This document shows, piece by piece, positions 7,133-14,182 of a stretch of 47,224 nucleotides of DNA. Position 1 is the first letter of the stretch. Each line of letters starts with the position of its first letter. The notes below the pieces were generated by a model. The model ran no database searches. It was not told where the DNA came from and worked only from the letters and a program-made list of their open reading frames with translations. The DNA is from Chitinophagales bacterium (GTDB lineage Bacteria; Bacteroidota; Bacteroidia; Chitinophagales; Chitinophagaceae), in the NCBI GenBank assembly GCA_015654695.1, contig JAATGJ010000074.1, forward strand, positions 1 to 47,224, written 5' to 3'. The position numbers and the translations under genes were made by a program.

Positions 7133-7190
7133 TCCCCTTTAGCTCAGTTGGTTAGAGCATTCCGATGTAATCGGGAGGGGCGTTGGGTCA
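7133..7190 (+). pseudogene. Broken tRNA-Asn copy (5' half)
   Basis: It shares the acceptor 5' strand and D-arm (TCCCCTTTAGCTCAG...) and about 12 bases of upstream sequence with the intact tRNA-Asn 85 bases downstream. The anticodon arm is TTCCGATGTAATCGGGAG rather than the GTT arm, the T-arm degenerates at GTTGGGTCA, and the 3' acceptor strand is absent. The replaced anticodon arm has the same CCGA...TCGGGAGG core as the broken copies at 3809-4400. Confidence 0.75.
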
Positions 7191-7217
7191 GTAAAAAGAA
7201 AAATGTTTAAAAAATAT

Positions 7218-7291
7218 TCCCCTTTAGCTCAGTTGGTTAGAGCATCTGACTGTTAATCAGAGGGTCGTTGGTTCAAGTCCAACAGGGGGAG
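7218..7291 (+). tRNA. tRNA-Asn (GTT anticodon), integration target
   Basis: A 74-nt tRNA with acceptor stem TCCCCTT/AGGGGGA and discriminator G. The anticodon arm CTGA-CTGTTAA-TCAG gives GUU, and the T-arm is GTTGG-TTCAAGT-CCAAC. Its 3' part from 7248 is the left repeat of the integrated element, so the element restores a functional tRNA on integration. Confidence 0.96.
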
Positions 7292-7304
7292 CAGCCACAG
7301 TAAA
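7248..7304. repeat. attL: 57-bp direct repeat within tRNA-Asn
   Basis: From the anticodon loop to 13 bases past the tRNA end, this is identical to 18020-18076 over 57 bases. The bases on either side differ. It is the left attachment site of the element. Confidence 0.93.
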
Positions 7305-7305
7305 G

Positions 7306-7331
7306 GGTTTCAAGAGATTGAAGCCTTTTTT
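7306..7331 (+). terminator. Terminator after attL
   Basis: GGTTTCAA (7306-7313) pairs with TTGAAGCC (7318-7325), followed by six T. It is element-derived sequence that replaces the tRNA-Asn terminator now displaced to 18074-18101. Confidence 0.75.
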
Positions 7332-7342
7332 AATTTTACCCA

Positions 7343-7364
7343 TTTGCATACAATTTGCATACAA
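7343..7364. repeat. Tandem 11-bp repeat, candidate left integrase arm sites
   Basis: TTTGCATACAA occurs twice in direct tandem. The right end of the element carries the related tandem TTTCACATACAA (17871-17894). Matching repeats near both ends are the layout of arm-type integrase binding sites. Confidence 0.55.
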
Positions 7365-7412
7365 ACCGCCTGTATATGGGTGTATAGTTTGCCGTAACTA
7401 CTTCATATAGAA

Positions 7413-7976
7413 CTACTGTACTTTGCTTAAATAATCCTTAATCGTACGACGGAATTTCCTTACTATTTCATGTACGTCTTTAAGGTTTAAAAGTCCTGCA
7501 TAATCTTCCGGGATAGCCGCTAATGTTTTTCGGAGCGATCCGGTTTTTATATACAAGTCCCATATCATTTGCTCTAAATCTGCAACGGCATTATTAACCG
7601 CCTGGTCATATATGCTTTTACAGGCCGCGCCTATTTGCTCAAAGAATTCTGACCCGTGTTCGTCTTCGCTTTCGGGTGAATTTAGTAATATGTCGTTTGC
7701 CTTTTTATCTAACATTTGTTCCTGCTTACGGTAGTCTTTATGAAACTTTGACGTTTTACTCTTGTACTGATTGCAAAGCATACGAATAAAGAAAGGTTTC
7801 AGCCCTTGTTTGGGGTTGTAGTAGCTTATCAAACGATCTTCCGGGAACTCTAACATCATTAAAAAACAAGTCTGAAATAAATCATCCGCGTCTTGTTCGC
7901 CGCCAATGTTAAGGGCTAACTTTTGGAAGGCCGCTATATTTTCGGTAAACTCATTTATGATTTGGGTACGTGTCAT
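7413..7976 (-). CDS. Phage-type RNA polymerase sigma factor-like protein
   Basis: A 187-residue protein resembling the small sigma-70-like factors of Bacteroidota phages. The segment DADDLFQTCFLMMLEFPED followed by FFIRMLCNQYKSKTSKFH matches sigma region 2 in such proteins. A C-terminal segment (LYIKTGSLRKTLAAIPED...VHEIVRKFRRTI) looks like the helix-turn-helix of region 4. It would redirect host RNA polymerase to element or helper-phage promoters (inference). It is the last gene of the left minus-strand cluster, 12 bases after the preceding gene. Confidence 0.6.
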   Translation of the reverse strand: MTRTQIINEFTENIAAFQKLALNIGGEQDADDLFQTCFLMMLEFPEDRLISYYNPKQGLKPFFIRMLCNQYKSKTSKFHKDYRKQEQMLDKKANDILLNSPESEDEHGSEFFEQIGAACKSIYDQAVNNAVADLEQMIWDLYIKTGSLRKTLAAIPEDYAGLLNLKDVHEIVRKFRRTIKDYLSKVQ

Positions 7977-7988
7977 TATAGGATGGGT

Positions 7989-8363
7989 TTAATTGATGGC
8001 CTGTGATACTGTTCCTTTGCTGTACATTCTTTGCGGGGTCGTTTGTTCGTTATCAAATATCTTCCCTATGCTATCCATGATGCCGACCCTTGGTTTAGGT
8101 AATGGCAAAGGGGCAAGGAATGGAACATAAATAGCGGTTGGCAGATTTTTTCCTCTTTCGCTTATTCGCTTCATCAATCTTTTTTGTAATCGTTCATACC
8201 GTAAGTCTTCCTTTTCACGCTTTGGTATTTGGTCTGTTGTGCAAGGGTCTGCTTTTGATTCCAGCAGGGTAGTAGTTTGTAGGTTCTGTTCTGCTTTTAT
8301 TACGGCAAACCTTTTCCGCAATCTGTTTAACAGTCGTGTAGTTTTATTAGGGATAACCTGCAT
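7989..8363 (-). CDS. Hypothetical protein of the integrated element
   Basis: A 124-residue basic protein (N-terminus MQVIPNKTTRLLNRLRKRF) with a Lys/Arg-rich helical centre (RYERLQKRLMKRI) and a Pro-rich stretch (VPFLAPLPLPKPRVG). No signal peptide or membrane helix. It is not recognised. It lies between the tail-like gene (80 bases upstream) and the sigma-like gene (12 bases downstream) in the same orientation, which supports a real gene. Confidence 0.6.
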   Translation of the reverse strand: MQVIPNKTTRLLNRLRKRFAVIKAEQNLQTTTLLESKADPCTTDQIPKREKEDLRYERLQKRLMKRISERGKNLPTAIYVPFLAPLPLPKPRVGIMDSIGKIFDNEQTTPQRMYSKGTVSQAIN

Positions 8364-8443
8364 AGTAAAGCCAAGTGTATATTGCCTTCAAAGCGTTTCT
8401 AAAAAACGGGTCATAATAGTTTACAGGTTATTTACGATCAGCA

Positions 8444-10534
8444 TTACAACGAAAGGACTTTTATAAATTCTACTTTGCAGGTGGATAATTCAAAAGGGTT
8501 ATAACCTTCAACTTTGTTTAATCTGAAGTGTTGTGATCCTATTTTATAGAGTGCAGCAAAGTCTAACGATTCAATGTCTTCAGGCTTTAAAAGCATTGTG
8601 CAAGCAATTAGTTTGCCTTCTTTGTTTACACTTTCTTTTAAGATCGGACCCCAATATTTTGAAAACTGATTTACTGAAGCCGTCGGTAAATCTGAATTAG
8701 TGTTACCGAAATTAATATCGAACGTAGGTGTGAAAGGATGGTTTATATGACCACAAAAAGGGTAGTCGGTTACGGTTGAATGTGTCGCGCCGGTACTGGT
8801 AAGTAATTCAATGTCGTGTCCGGCAGGTTGTAAGCCGCCCCAAAGTACTATGCGGGAATTAAATTTATCCGTCTTCTTTACTCTGTCTAATCCAACTATT
8901 TCAACTTTATAAATAGAAGGACAAAGGACTTGCGAATCGGGGAATCGTTGCATAACGGCGGGGCTGAATAACATTTTTACCTCTTGCTTATTACTAATAA
9001 TATCAGTATCGCTTATGTATGTAACCTGTCCGTAAATTTCTTTATTCTGTTGTTGGTATAAAGCGTTCCAATGGTCTTTATCTTCTTTCCAGGACACTAT
9101 GTATTCTTTTGCCGTTAATTGCCCCAAAGGAGTTATTTCTATTTCTTCGTTATGATCCACTTTGTTTGTCCAATCAATCGCAAAAGACTTATCATTATTA
9201 TAGAATTCAACTTGCGGGGTAAATGTAAATATGGTAGAATCGTCAGGGTCTTGCGTTACGAATAGATTGAACAGTTTTATAAAGTCCTTTATAAATTCCA
9301 CCTGACTAATGCCGTCCGGTATAGCTTTGTTCATATCGTATATGTCGCCTTCAACTAAATTGTATTCGTTGGGATCGTTCGGGGAAATAGCTTCGATACT
9401 TGAACCGTGATAAATGTTTAAGCTATACAATGCGAAAGGGTAATCAGATATAATATAAATCTTGTCACCGGCTAAGTAGTCTTTCTTTATTATTTCCAAC
9501 CTGCACGAATTACTTGAAAGGCCGAAGTAGCCAAAAACTTCAGAGTAAGAAGCTAAAACAGTTTCTATCCCCGATCTTAACAAACGAATTTCAAAGGATA
9601 AGGTATTAGGGTTAGAGCCGAAGGCATAATTATTAATCGTTACGCCGAAGTTTATATTAAACTGGAAGCTTGTTGAAATGTTTGATAGGATAGATAGCTG
9701 TGAGTAATCCCCGGAAACGATCATCCCTAACGGGTCGGGGCTGTTATTATCTACTATTCTTATTTTGGAAAATGTGTCTGTATAGGTTCGCGTCGGGACG
9801 GTTCCAGTACCATAAAAGAATAACGGCCTGCCGAATATGCCGCCCTTCTGTGGCGTTAACAGCATTGCATCTAATACCGAAGTGTCTGCAAAGTTTAGCA
9901 GGTAGCTTGAACTGATTGCGGAAAATATTTTATCTATGTAAACTTTATAATAGAGGCATGGCGACATAGAGCCAAACTTCAGCGTTAACGGTTGTCCCGT
10001 CGTACCGTCCGGGTCAACTTCTCCGTAATCAATATAAGGATAGCGAAAAGCCCCGGCCCATAAAGCCTCCCATGTTGCTGTTATGTTCGCCCATGTTATC
10101 GCATGATTTAGATCGCTGAAATCTAAGTCCGTCAACTTCGCGTCGCCGATTGCGCCGAACAGATCAAAAAGTTTTCCGAATAAAGAAACTTCGTAAAGAG
10201 TTTCGCCGTTCTTCTTTACCACTTTCCAAAGCCTTAGCGTTCCGTCAAATATTTGTATGCCATCAGCTAACATAACTGCTTTAGCCAGCTTCTTTGGTGT
10301 ATAGTTTACGCCGGTATTAGGTAGCAGCGGATCGCTTGCGCCGTTGTCCGTGTCAATGTCGTATATGTTTCCAAAAAGAAAATCGTTGTGAGACGTTCCG
10401 ACAATGGTTAATGTCTTAGAGTAATTAACCTGCCGTTTGTCTGGCGTCCGTATGTCAGCAAGGGAGTACGTTATATCCGCTGAAATCTCTTTCGATAACA
10501 CAACCTTTTTGCCTTCAACGAATAATTCTACCAT
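8444..10534 (-). CDS. Large phage structural-like protein (tail/baseplate type)
   Basis: A 696-residue protein with no signal peptide. The N-terminus (MVELFVEGKKVVLS...ITYSLADIRTPDKRQVNYSKT) matches a pattern seen in large virion-associated proteins of Bacteroidota prophages: a short own-name strand, then a RQ..YSKT segment and an I..T..N..LFG stretch. The rest is beta-rich with repeated DG, WKVV and FGK segments, consistent with a tail or baseplate component. No catalytic motif is seen. A 69-codon gene starts upstream and ends two bases before it. The assignment rests on pattern memory of families, not on a search. Confidence 0.5.
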   Translation of the reverse strand: MVELFVEGKKVVLSKEISADITYSLADIRTPDKRQVNYSKTLTIVGTSHNDFLFGNIYDIDTDNGASDPLLPNTGVNYTPKKLAKAVMLADGIQIFDGTLRLWKVVKKNGETLYEVSLFGKLFDLFGAIGDAKLTDLDFSDLNHAITWANITATWEALWAGAFRYPYIDYGEVDPDGTTGQPLTLKFGSMSPCLYYKVYIDKIFSAISSSYLLNFADTSVLDAMLLTPQKGGIFGRPLFFYGTGTVPTRTYTDTFSKIRIVDNNSPDPLGMIVSGDYSQLSILSNISTSFQFNINFGVTINNYAFGSNPNTLSFEIRLLRSGIETVLASYSEVFGYFGLSSNSCRLEIIKKDYLAGDKIYIISDYPFALYSLNIYHGSSIEAISPNDPNEYNLVEGDIYDMNKAIPDGISQVEFIKDFIKLFNLFVTQDPDDSTIFTFTPQVEFYNNDKSFAIDWTNKVDHNEEIEITPLGQLTAKEYIVSWKEDKDHWNALYQQQNKEIYGQVTYISDTDIISNKQEVKMLFSPAVMQRFPDSQVLCPSIYKVEIVGLDRVKKTDKFNSRIVLWGGLQPAGHDIELLTSTGATHSTVTDYPFCGHINHPFTPTFDINFGNTNSDLPTASVNQFSKYWGPILKESVNKEGKLIACTMLLKPEDIESLDFAALYKIGSQHFRLNKVEGYNPFELSTCKVEFIKVLSL

Positions 10535-10536
10535 GA

Positions 10537-10746
10537 TTAAAAGTTTGCGGTTTGTGTAATTGCTCTTTGGCGTTCCTGTTTTTCTTCGCTATTCGTTAAC
10601 TGTTTAGCTGAATCTATTAATGTTGATCGTACCCCGTGCATAGTTACCCCTGTAGGTAAAGCGGGAGAATCTGATATATGTAGTGCAGGCGGGTTGCCGG
10701 TATTATTATCTTCAGCGTTTAATTTAAGATCAATTACTTTAGACAT
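10537..10746 (-). CDS. Hypothetical small protein upstream of the tail-like gene
   Basis: A 69-residue hydrophilic protein (MSKVIDLKLNAEDNNTGNPP...) ending in a Gln/Arg-rich helix (EEKQERQRAITQTANF). Its stop codon lies two bases before the start of the 696-residue gene, so the two are probably translationally coupled. Not recognised. Confidence 0.6.
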   Translation of the reverse strand: MSKVIDLKLNAEDNNTGNPPALHISDSPALPTGVTMHGVRSTLIDSAKQLTNSEEKQERQRAITQTANF

Positions 10747-10828
10747 ATTGCTTTCGTTGTAGTTTGTGAAATCAAGTGTAATGTCAGAGCAATGTGTTTC
10801 TATAAAAGCAGATCATAAGGAGGTAAAT

Positions 10829-10860
10829 AAAAAATGCCCCGACCGTTTAGCCAGGGCATT
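10829..10860 (-). terminator. Rho-independent terminator (minus strand)
   Basis: AATGCCC (10833-10839) pairs with GGGCATT (10854-10860), and on the minus strand a run of T follows. It ends the transcript of the gene at 10880-11161 and separates it from the 10746 gene. Confidence 0.8.
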
Positions 10861-10879
10861 AACCAACAAGGGAAGAAAC

Positions 10880-11161
10880 TTAGTTAACGTTACTTAAAGT
10901 TCTTTTCAGCATAATCTTAATGTCTGCTTTACAAGACCCCGCGTTAACCATTTTCAGAGCCATTGAATTGCTGAATCGTTCAACCCCGATCCTGTGGCAA
11001 AGCATAGTCAGTAATACAAACAAGGTGTCTGTCACAGGTACAGTTAAACGTCTTTTGACTTGTGATCCGTTAATAAACGCTGTGGCTTCGTTACTGCCTG
11101 TGGCCTTTGCGATAACCATGTTCATCATTCTTTGGGCGGGGATTGTGTTTAGAATTTTCAT
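10880..11161 (-). CDS. Hypothetical protein of the integrated element
   Basis: A 93-residue basic protein (MKILNTIPAQRMMNMVIAKATG) with a central VPVTDTLFVLLTMLCHRIGVERF segment and a Cys near each end of the second half. Not recognised. It follows the resolvase gene by 22 bases and is followed by a strong terminator, which supports expression as the distal gene of that pair. Confidence 0.6.
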   Translation of the reverse strand: MKILNTIPAQRMMNMVIAKATGSNEATAFINGSQVKRRLTVPVTDTLFVLLTMLCHRIGVERFSNSMALKMVNAGSCKADIKIMLKRTLSNVN

Positions 11162-11183
11162 TGTTTTGTTTTATAGAGTGAAA

Positions 11184-11786
11184 TTATTGTAAGCCTATTC
11201 TTTTGATCTTTGTAATGGTGTTAATGTGTACGCCGGTTATCTTAGATATGTCAATGGCCTTGTAACCTTTCTTTAAATATTCTAATGCTTTTTTGTTCTT
11301 CTCTTTGCTCAGGAATTTTATTGCATCCTCTTTGCTGCCTTCAACCCTTCCCTTGTAGATGCCTTTCATTTTTGCAATCCTAATACCTTCAACTTGCCTT
11401 TCTTTTATTTGGGCTCTTTCCATTTCGCCAACTATTCCTAAAATGGAAATCATCATTTTGGCTATCGGGTTTTCCTTTCCGTTAATATCTAAAGTTGACA
11501 AGCCTTGCGAAACAAAATAAATAGTGATTTTCTTTTCAGTAAAGAAGTGGATCGTATTAATAATGTCCCTTAAATCACGGCCTAGCCTATCAATTGTCAG
11601 GACCGATAAAGAAAAACTTACTCCTTTTTCAATTAGATTCTTAATTTCCTTGCCGCCAGTCCTCTCAAAGAACGGGACCGCCCCGCTGCACTTATCTTCT
11701 ATTACCAGGCCGAAACTCTTTTCGTCAATCCTTTGCCGGTCTGTCTTCTGGTCAAGTGTGCTAACTCTACAATAAAGAACCTTCAT
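11184..11786 (-). CDS. Serine recombinase (resolvase/invertase family)
   Basis: A 200-residue small serine recombinase. The catalytic Ser is in YCRVSTLDQ (residues about 5-13). Further resolvase motifs are LTIDRLGRD (about 61-69, with the Arg residues of the active site) and the E-helix GEMERAQIKERQVEGI. The C-terminal part (KGYKAIDISKITGVHINTITKIK) is the DNA-binding helix-turn-helix. In an element that already has a tyrosine integrase, it may invert a segment, resolve dimers or be a separate insertion. No clear inverted crossover sites are visible beside it. Confidence 0.93.
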   Translation of the reverse strand: MKVLYCRVSTLDQKTDRQRIDEKSFGLVIEDKCSGAVPFFERTGGKEIKNLIEKGVSFSLSVLTIDRLGRDLRDIINTIHFFTEKKITIYFVSQGLSTLDINGKENPIAKMMISILGIVGEMERAQIKERQVEGIRIAKMKGIYKGRVEGSKEDAIKFLSKEKNKKALEYLKKGYKAIDISKITGVHINTITKIKRIGLQ

Positions 11787-11980
11787 TATTCATAATTTTA
11801 GGTTGGTAGCTATTGAACCCTAAAAATAGGATTAAAGTTTGAATATACAAGCCAAACCAACAAAAAGATTGAAAATAGTTTTCACAACTTAGGGTACACC
11901 CTTATTTTATGAATAGGATCGGCGGGTTATGTTGTGTAGGTTTACCCGTTGCCGACCTTCAAACAAACAAATCTGTTACT

Positions 11981-12472
11981 ATGAAAAATTCTATTGCCAT
12001 TTTTACTGCCTTTCTTTCTTTCAGCTTCTTACCCGTATTCGGGCAAAATGATACAGTCTTAGTAAGCGCAACTTATTGCAAGGATATTAAAACCGAAAAG
12101 GACAAATTCAACGGAAAGGTGTCAATGTCATCTCCGATTTTAGAACCAATACACCTTATCAAAGAAACTTCTAAAGGTAAAACGGTTTATTATCTTAGGC
12201 TGTCAGTAATAGGATCAACGCCATCAATTGGGGAGGGGGTAACAATTCTGTTAGATAACGGTAAAAAAATAGTCAGGGCCAAAGAAGAAACGGATGTAAG
12301 TGTAAATTCGGATGCAAAGTTTGACCATACTGCTTTTATATCAATAACCAAAGTCGAAATGCAATTACTATCTAAAAGCAAGATAACGGATATAAGGCTT
12401 TATATCTTTGATGAAAGCATAAAAGACGGCGAACGCTTTAAGGGTTATGCAAACTGCCTATTGAGTAATTAA
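11981..12472 (+). CDS. Secreted hypothetical protein (cargo on the opposite strand)
   Basis: A 163-residue protein starting MKNSIAIFTAFLSFSF with a signal peptide likely cut after FGQ. The mature part is a beta-rich domain (TVYYLRLSVIGSTPSIGEGVTILLDNGKKI) of unknown family. An in-frame ATG at 11909 would add 24 residues before the signal peptide, so 11981 is chosen. It is the only plus-strand gene inside the element and stands alone with a hairpin just after its stop, which suggests cargo or host-interaction function. It is not recognised. Confidence 0.65.
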   Translation: MKNSIAIFTAFLSFSFLPVFGQNDTVLVSATYCKDIKTEKDKFNGKVSMSSPILEPIHLIKETSKGKTVYYLRLSVIGSTPSIGEGVTILLDNGKKIVRAKEETDVSVNSDAKFDHTAFISITKVEMQLLSKSKITDIRLYIFDESIKDGERFKGYANCLLSN

Positions 12473-12496
12473 ACCCCGCCGTATAATGGCAGGGGT
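12473..12496 (+). terminator. Hairpin after the secreted cargo gene
   Basis: ACCCCGCC (12473-12480) pairs with GGC-A-GGGGT (12488-12496) with one bulged A. No T-run follows, so termination is likely but weak. Confidence 0.4.
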
Positions 12497-12525
12497 CAAA
12501 TGATTAAGATTTTCCGGTTATAGCT

Positions 12526-13212
12526 TTAAAGCGATACTATATTAATCGAAATGTCTTTCCTTGCTGCCGTCATTATTTCGGCCCTGAATTCATCCTTTAG
12601 TTTATCAATTACATTCTGTTTAAAGTTCGTCGCTCTTATGCCCTTCTGTTTTATATTGGTAGCTATGGCATAGGCTAAAGACTTTTGGCCCGTAACGTCA
12701 GACAACTTGCTATCCTTTACACTTCGCCCTAGTGATTGAGATAGCGATTTTTGTTTTGTAAGGTGTGATATTCCTTTCGGGACGGTTATTATAGCAGTCA
12801 CGTTCTTTTCCTTTATCCACCGTTCTATTTGGGCAACGTGCTTTGCCGAAGGGTACGCCAGGTTAAATATGTACGGCGACGTTTGGTTAATTGATTTCCC
12901 CGGATTAATACCCTGAACCCCTTCGTCCACAAACTTTGCATAATCGGCCATGAATATTGAAACTACATAAGAGTTACCGGTTGGTTTAGAAAATTCAAAC
13001 CTAATGGAACTATCCAACCCGCCGCCTGCATTAATATCCTGATTGTCCAATTCTTTACTGAAGCCTTCAGCAAATAGTTTCCCGTACTTAATCATTACCG
13101 CCTCTATTGCATCGAACGCAACCGGGGCCGGGGAAAATTGCGAACTCCCCAACGTGTCCAGGAAGACGGACGAAAGCAAGCCCTTTTGATTTTGTGATTC
13201 GTTTAATGGCAT
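12526..13212 (-). CDS. HK97-gp10-like phage protein
   Basis: A 228-residue protein from ATG 13212; 20 further in-frame codons upstream look like poor coding sequence. The segment FVDEGVQGINPGKSINQTSPYIFN, then a helix with IERWIKEK, then KSLAYAIATNIKQKGIRATNF resembles the HK97 gp10/neck (head-tail joining) proteins of Bacteroidota prophages (D..GV.G.....SP..F.....I..WI...K...FAIA..I...GI). It is one of only two structural-like genes in the element. Whether it redirects a helper phage's assembly is an inference. Confidence 0.5.
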   Translation of the reverse strand: MPLNESQNQKGLLSSVFLDTLGSSQFSPAPVAFDAIEAVMIKYGKLFAEGFSKELDNQDINAGGGLDSSIRFEFSKPTGNSYVVSIFMADYAKFVDEGVQGINPGKSINQTSPYIFNLAYPSAKHVAQIERWIKEKNVTAIITVPKGISHLTKQKSLSQSLGRSVKDSKLSDVTGQKSLAYAIATNIKQKGIRATNFKQNVIDKLKDEFRAEIMTAARKDISINIVSL

Positions 13213-13317
13213 ATTGATTTTTGTTATTATGTTCAACAATATTTTTAGTGTCATGTGTAAGCTATGTAGCAAATGCAGGCCGAAACAAACCTTTTAAATT
13301 GCCATGTAATCTCATTA

Positions 13318-13467
13318 ATTAACCCGTAGGCGTTTTGGTTAATAAACCGAACTAACCCCAATGATTCCCGGCATCAGGGCGTTAAGGTTGCCCGGTTGCC
13401 GGGGAAACAGCCTATACCCCTTCCTATTCCGCTATAGGAGGAAGTTTGTTAGCCCTGCTTAACGAAC
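13318..13467. other. Cluster of hairpins between the DUF6371 and gp10-like genes
   Basis: Four stems occur in 150 non-coding bases: ATTAACC/GGTTAAT (13318-13343), TTCCCGGCA/TGCCGGGGAA (13365-13406, one bulge), CTTCCTAT/ATAGG-AGGAAG (about 13420-13444) and GTTTGTTA/TAACGAAC (13444-13467). It starts beside the replication genes and holds no open reading frame. It may be a replication origin or primase-loading site, or a regulatory RNA. Confidence 0.45.
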
Positions 13468-13470
13468 ATC

Positions 13471-14160
13471 CTATACGCCCCATGTCTTAGGGTCGTAAAT
13501 GAAATCCCTTTTACCCAATGTAGTTTCCTCTGTTTTGAGTAGCCCAAGACCGGGGCTGCTTATTGAAAGCCATAGGTAGTCAGGGTGTTTACAACTGGAA
13601 ACTATTGCTTCCCTTTCCGATTCGACAAGAGCGACAGGTTTTTTAGGGAACTTGTTTATCAGATTTTCTCCATACAGATAACTCTTATGAGTAAAGTGTT
13701 TCATTTTTATTATTCGGCTTACCGTCCCTATGTCTTTGGTTTCTTTGCCGGTATAACTATCAAAGAGTTTTATTTTACCCTCACGAACTTTCCCATCTAT
13801 ATCTATTACCCAAAAAACTGATGCTCCCGGATGGTTTACGGACGTGCCAATTGAATACAGTTTCATCGCTGTTGTTGCCTTGTCTTCTCCAAATTGGTTT
13901 ACCAGGTAATTAAACAGATTGTTATCCTTACAATTATTTAACGACTGAAGTAGATAGCGGTCAGGAATAAAGGAAACTGCCTTTTCGTGTTCTGATGGCG
14001 TATAGCTATACCCGCAACCTTTTGGTAAAGCGCACTCGCCGACGTTATCCGCTATTCCTTCTCCATAGATATGCGTTACGTATCTCTGGTAGTTTCTTTT
14101 TTTACACTTTGGACAGGTAGAGAATATAGCCGCTCCCCGGTGGCTTTCAAGTTTATTCAT
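13471..14160 (-). CDS. DUF6371-like zinc-binding and Toprim-type protein
   Basis: A 229-residue protein. The N-terminus has a zinc-ribbon start (CPKCKKRNYQRYV, then GECALPKGCGYSY), as in primases. The second half contains GKIKLFDSYTGKE and the Toprim-like strand VALVESEREAIVSS with the conserved Glu. This matches DUF6371 proteins that sit beside phage/plasmid primase-helicases in Bacteroidota. The sequence stops at YDPKTWGV soon after the first Toprim strand, so the usual downstream DxD part of a complete Toprim fold is not seen. It may be a natural short form or a truncation. The primase-helicase gene ends 22 bases upstream. Confidence 0.7.
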   Translation of the reverse strand: MNKLESHRGAAIFSTCPKCKKRNYQRYVTHIYGEGIADNVGECALPKGCGYSYTPSEHEKAVSFIPDRYLLQSLNNCKDNNLFNYLVNQFGEDKATTAMKLYSIGTSVNHPGASVFWVIDIDGKVREGKIKLFDSYTGKETKDIGTVSRIIKMKHFTHKSYLYGENLINKFPKKPVALVESEREAIVSSCKHPDYLWLSISSPGLGLLKTEETTLGKRDFIYDPKTWGV

Positions 14161-14182
14161 ATATATGTTTGTTTAGGGTGAT

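Noticed and set aside
11909-11980. Upstream ATG for the secreted cargo gene
   Set aside because: It would place 24 residues in front of a good signal peptide.
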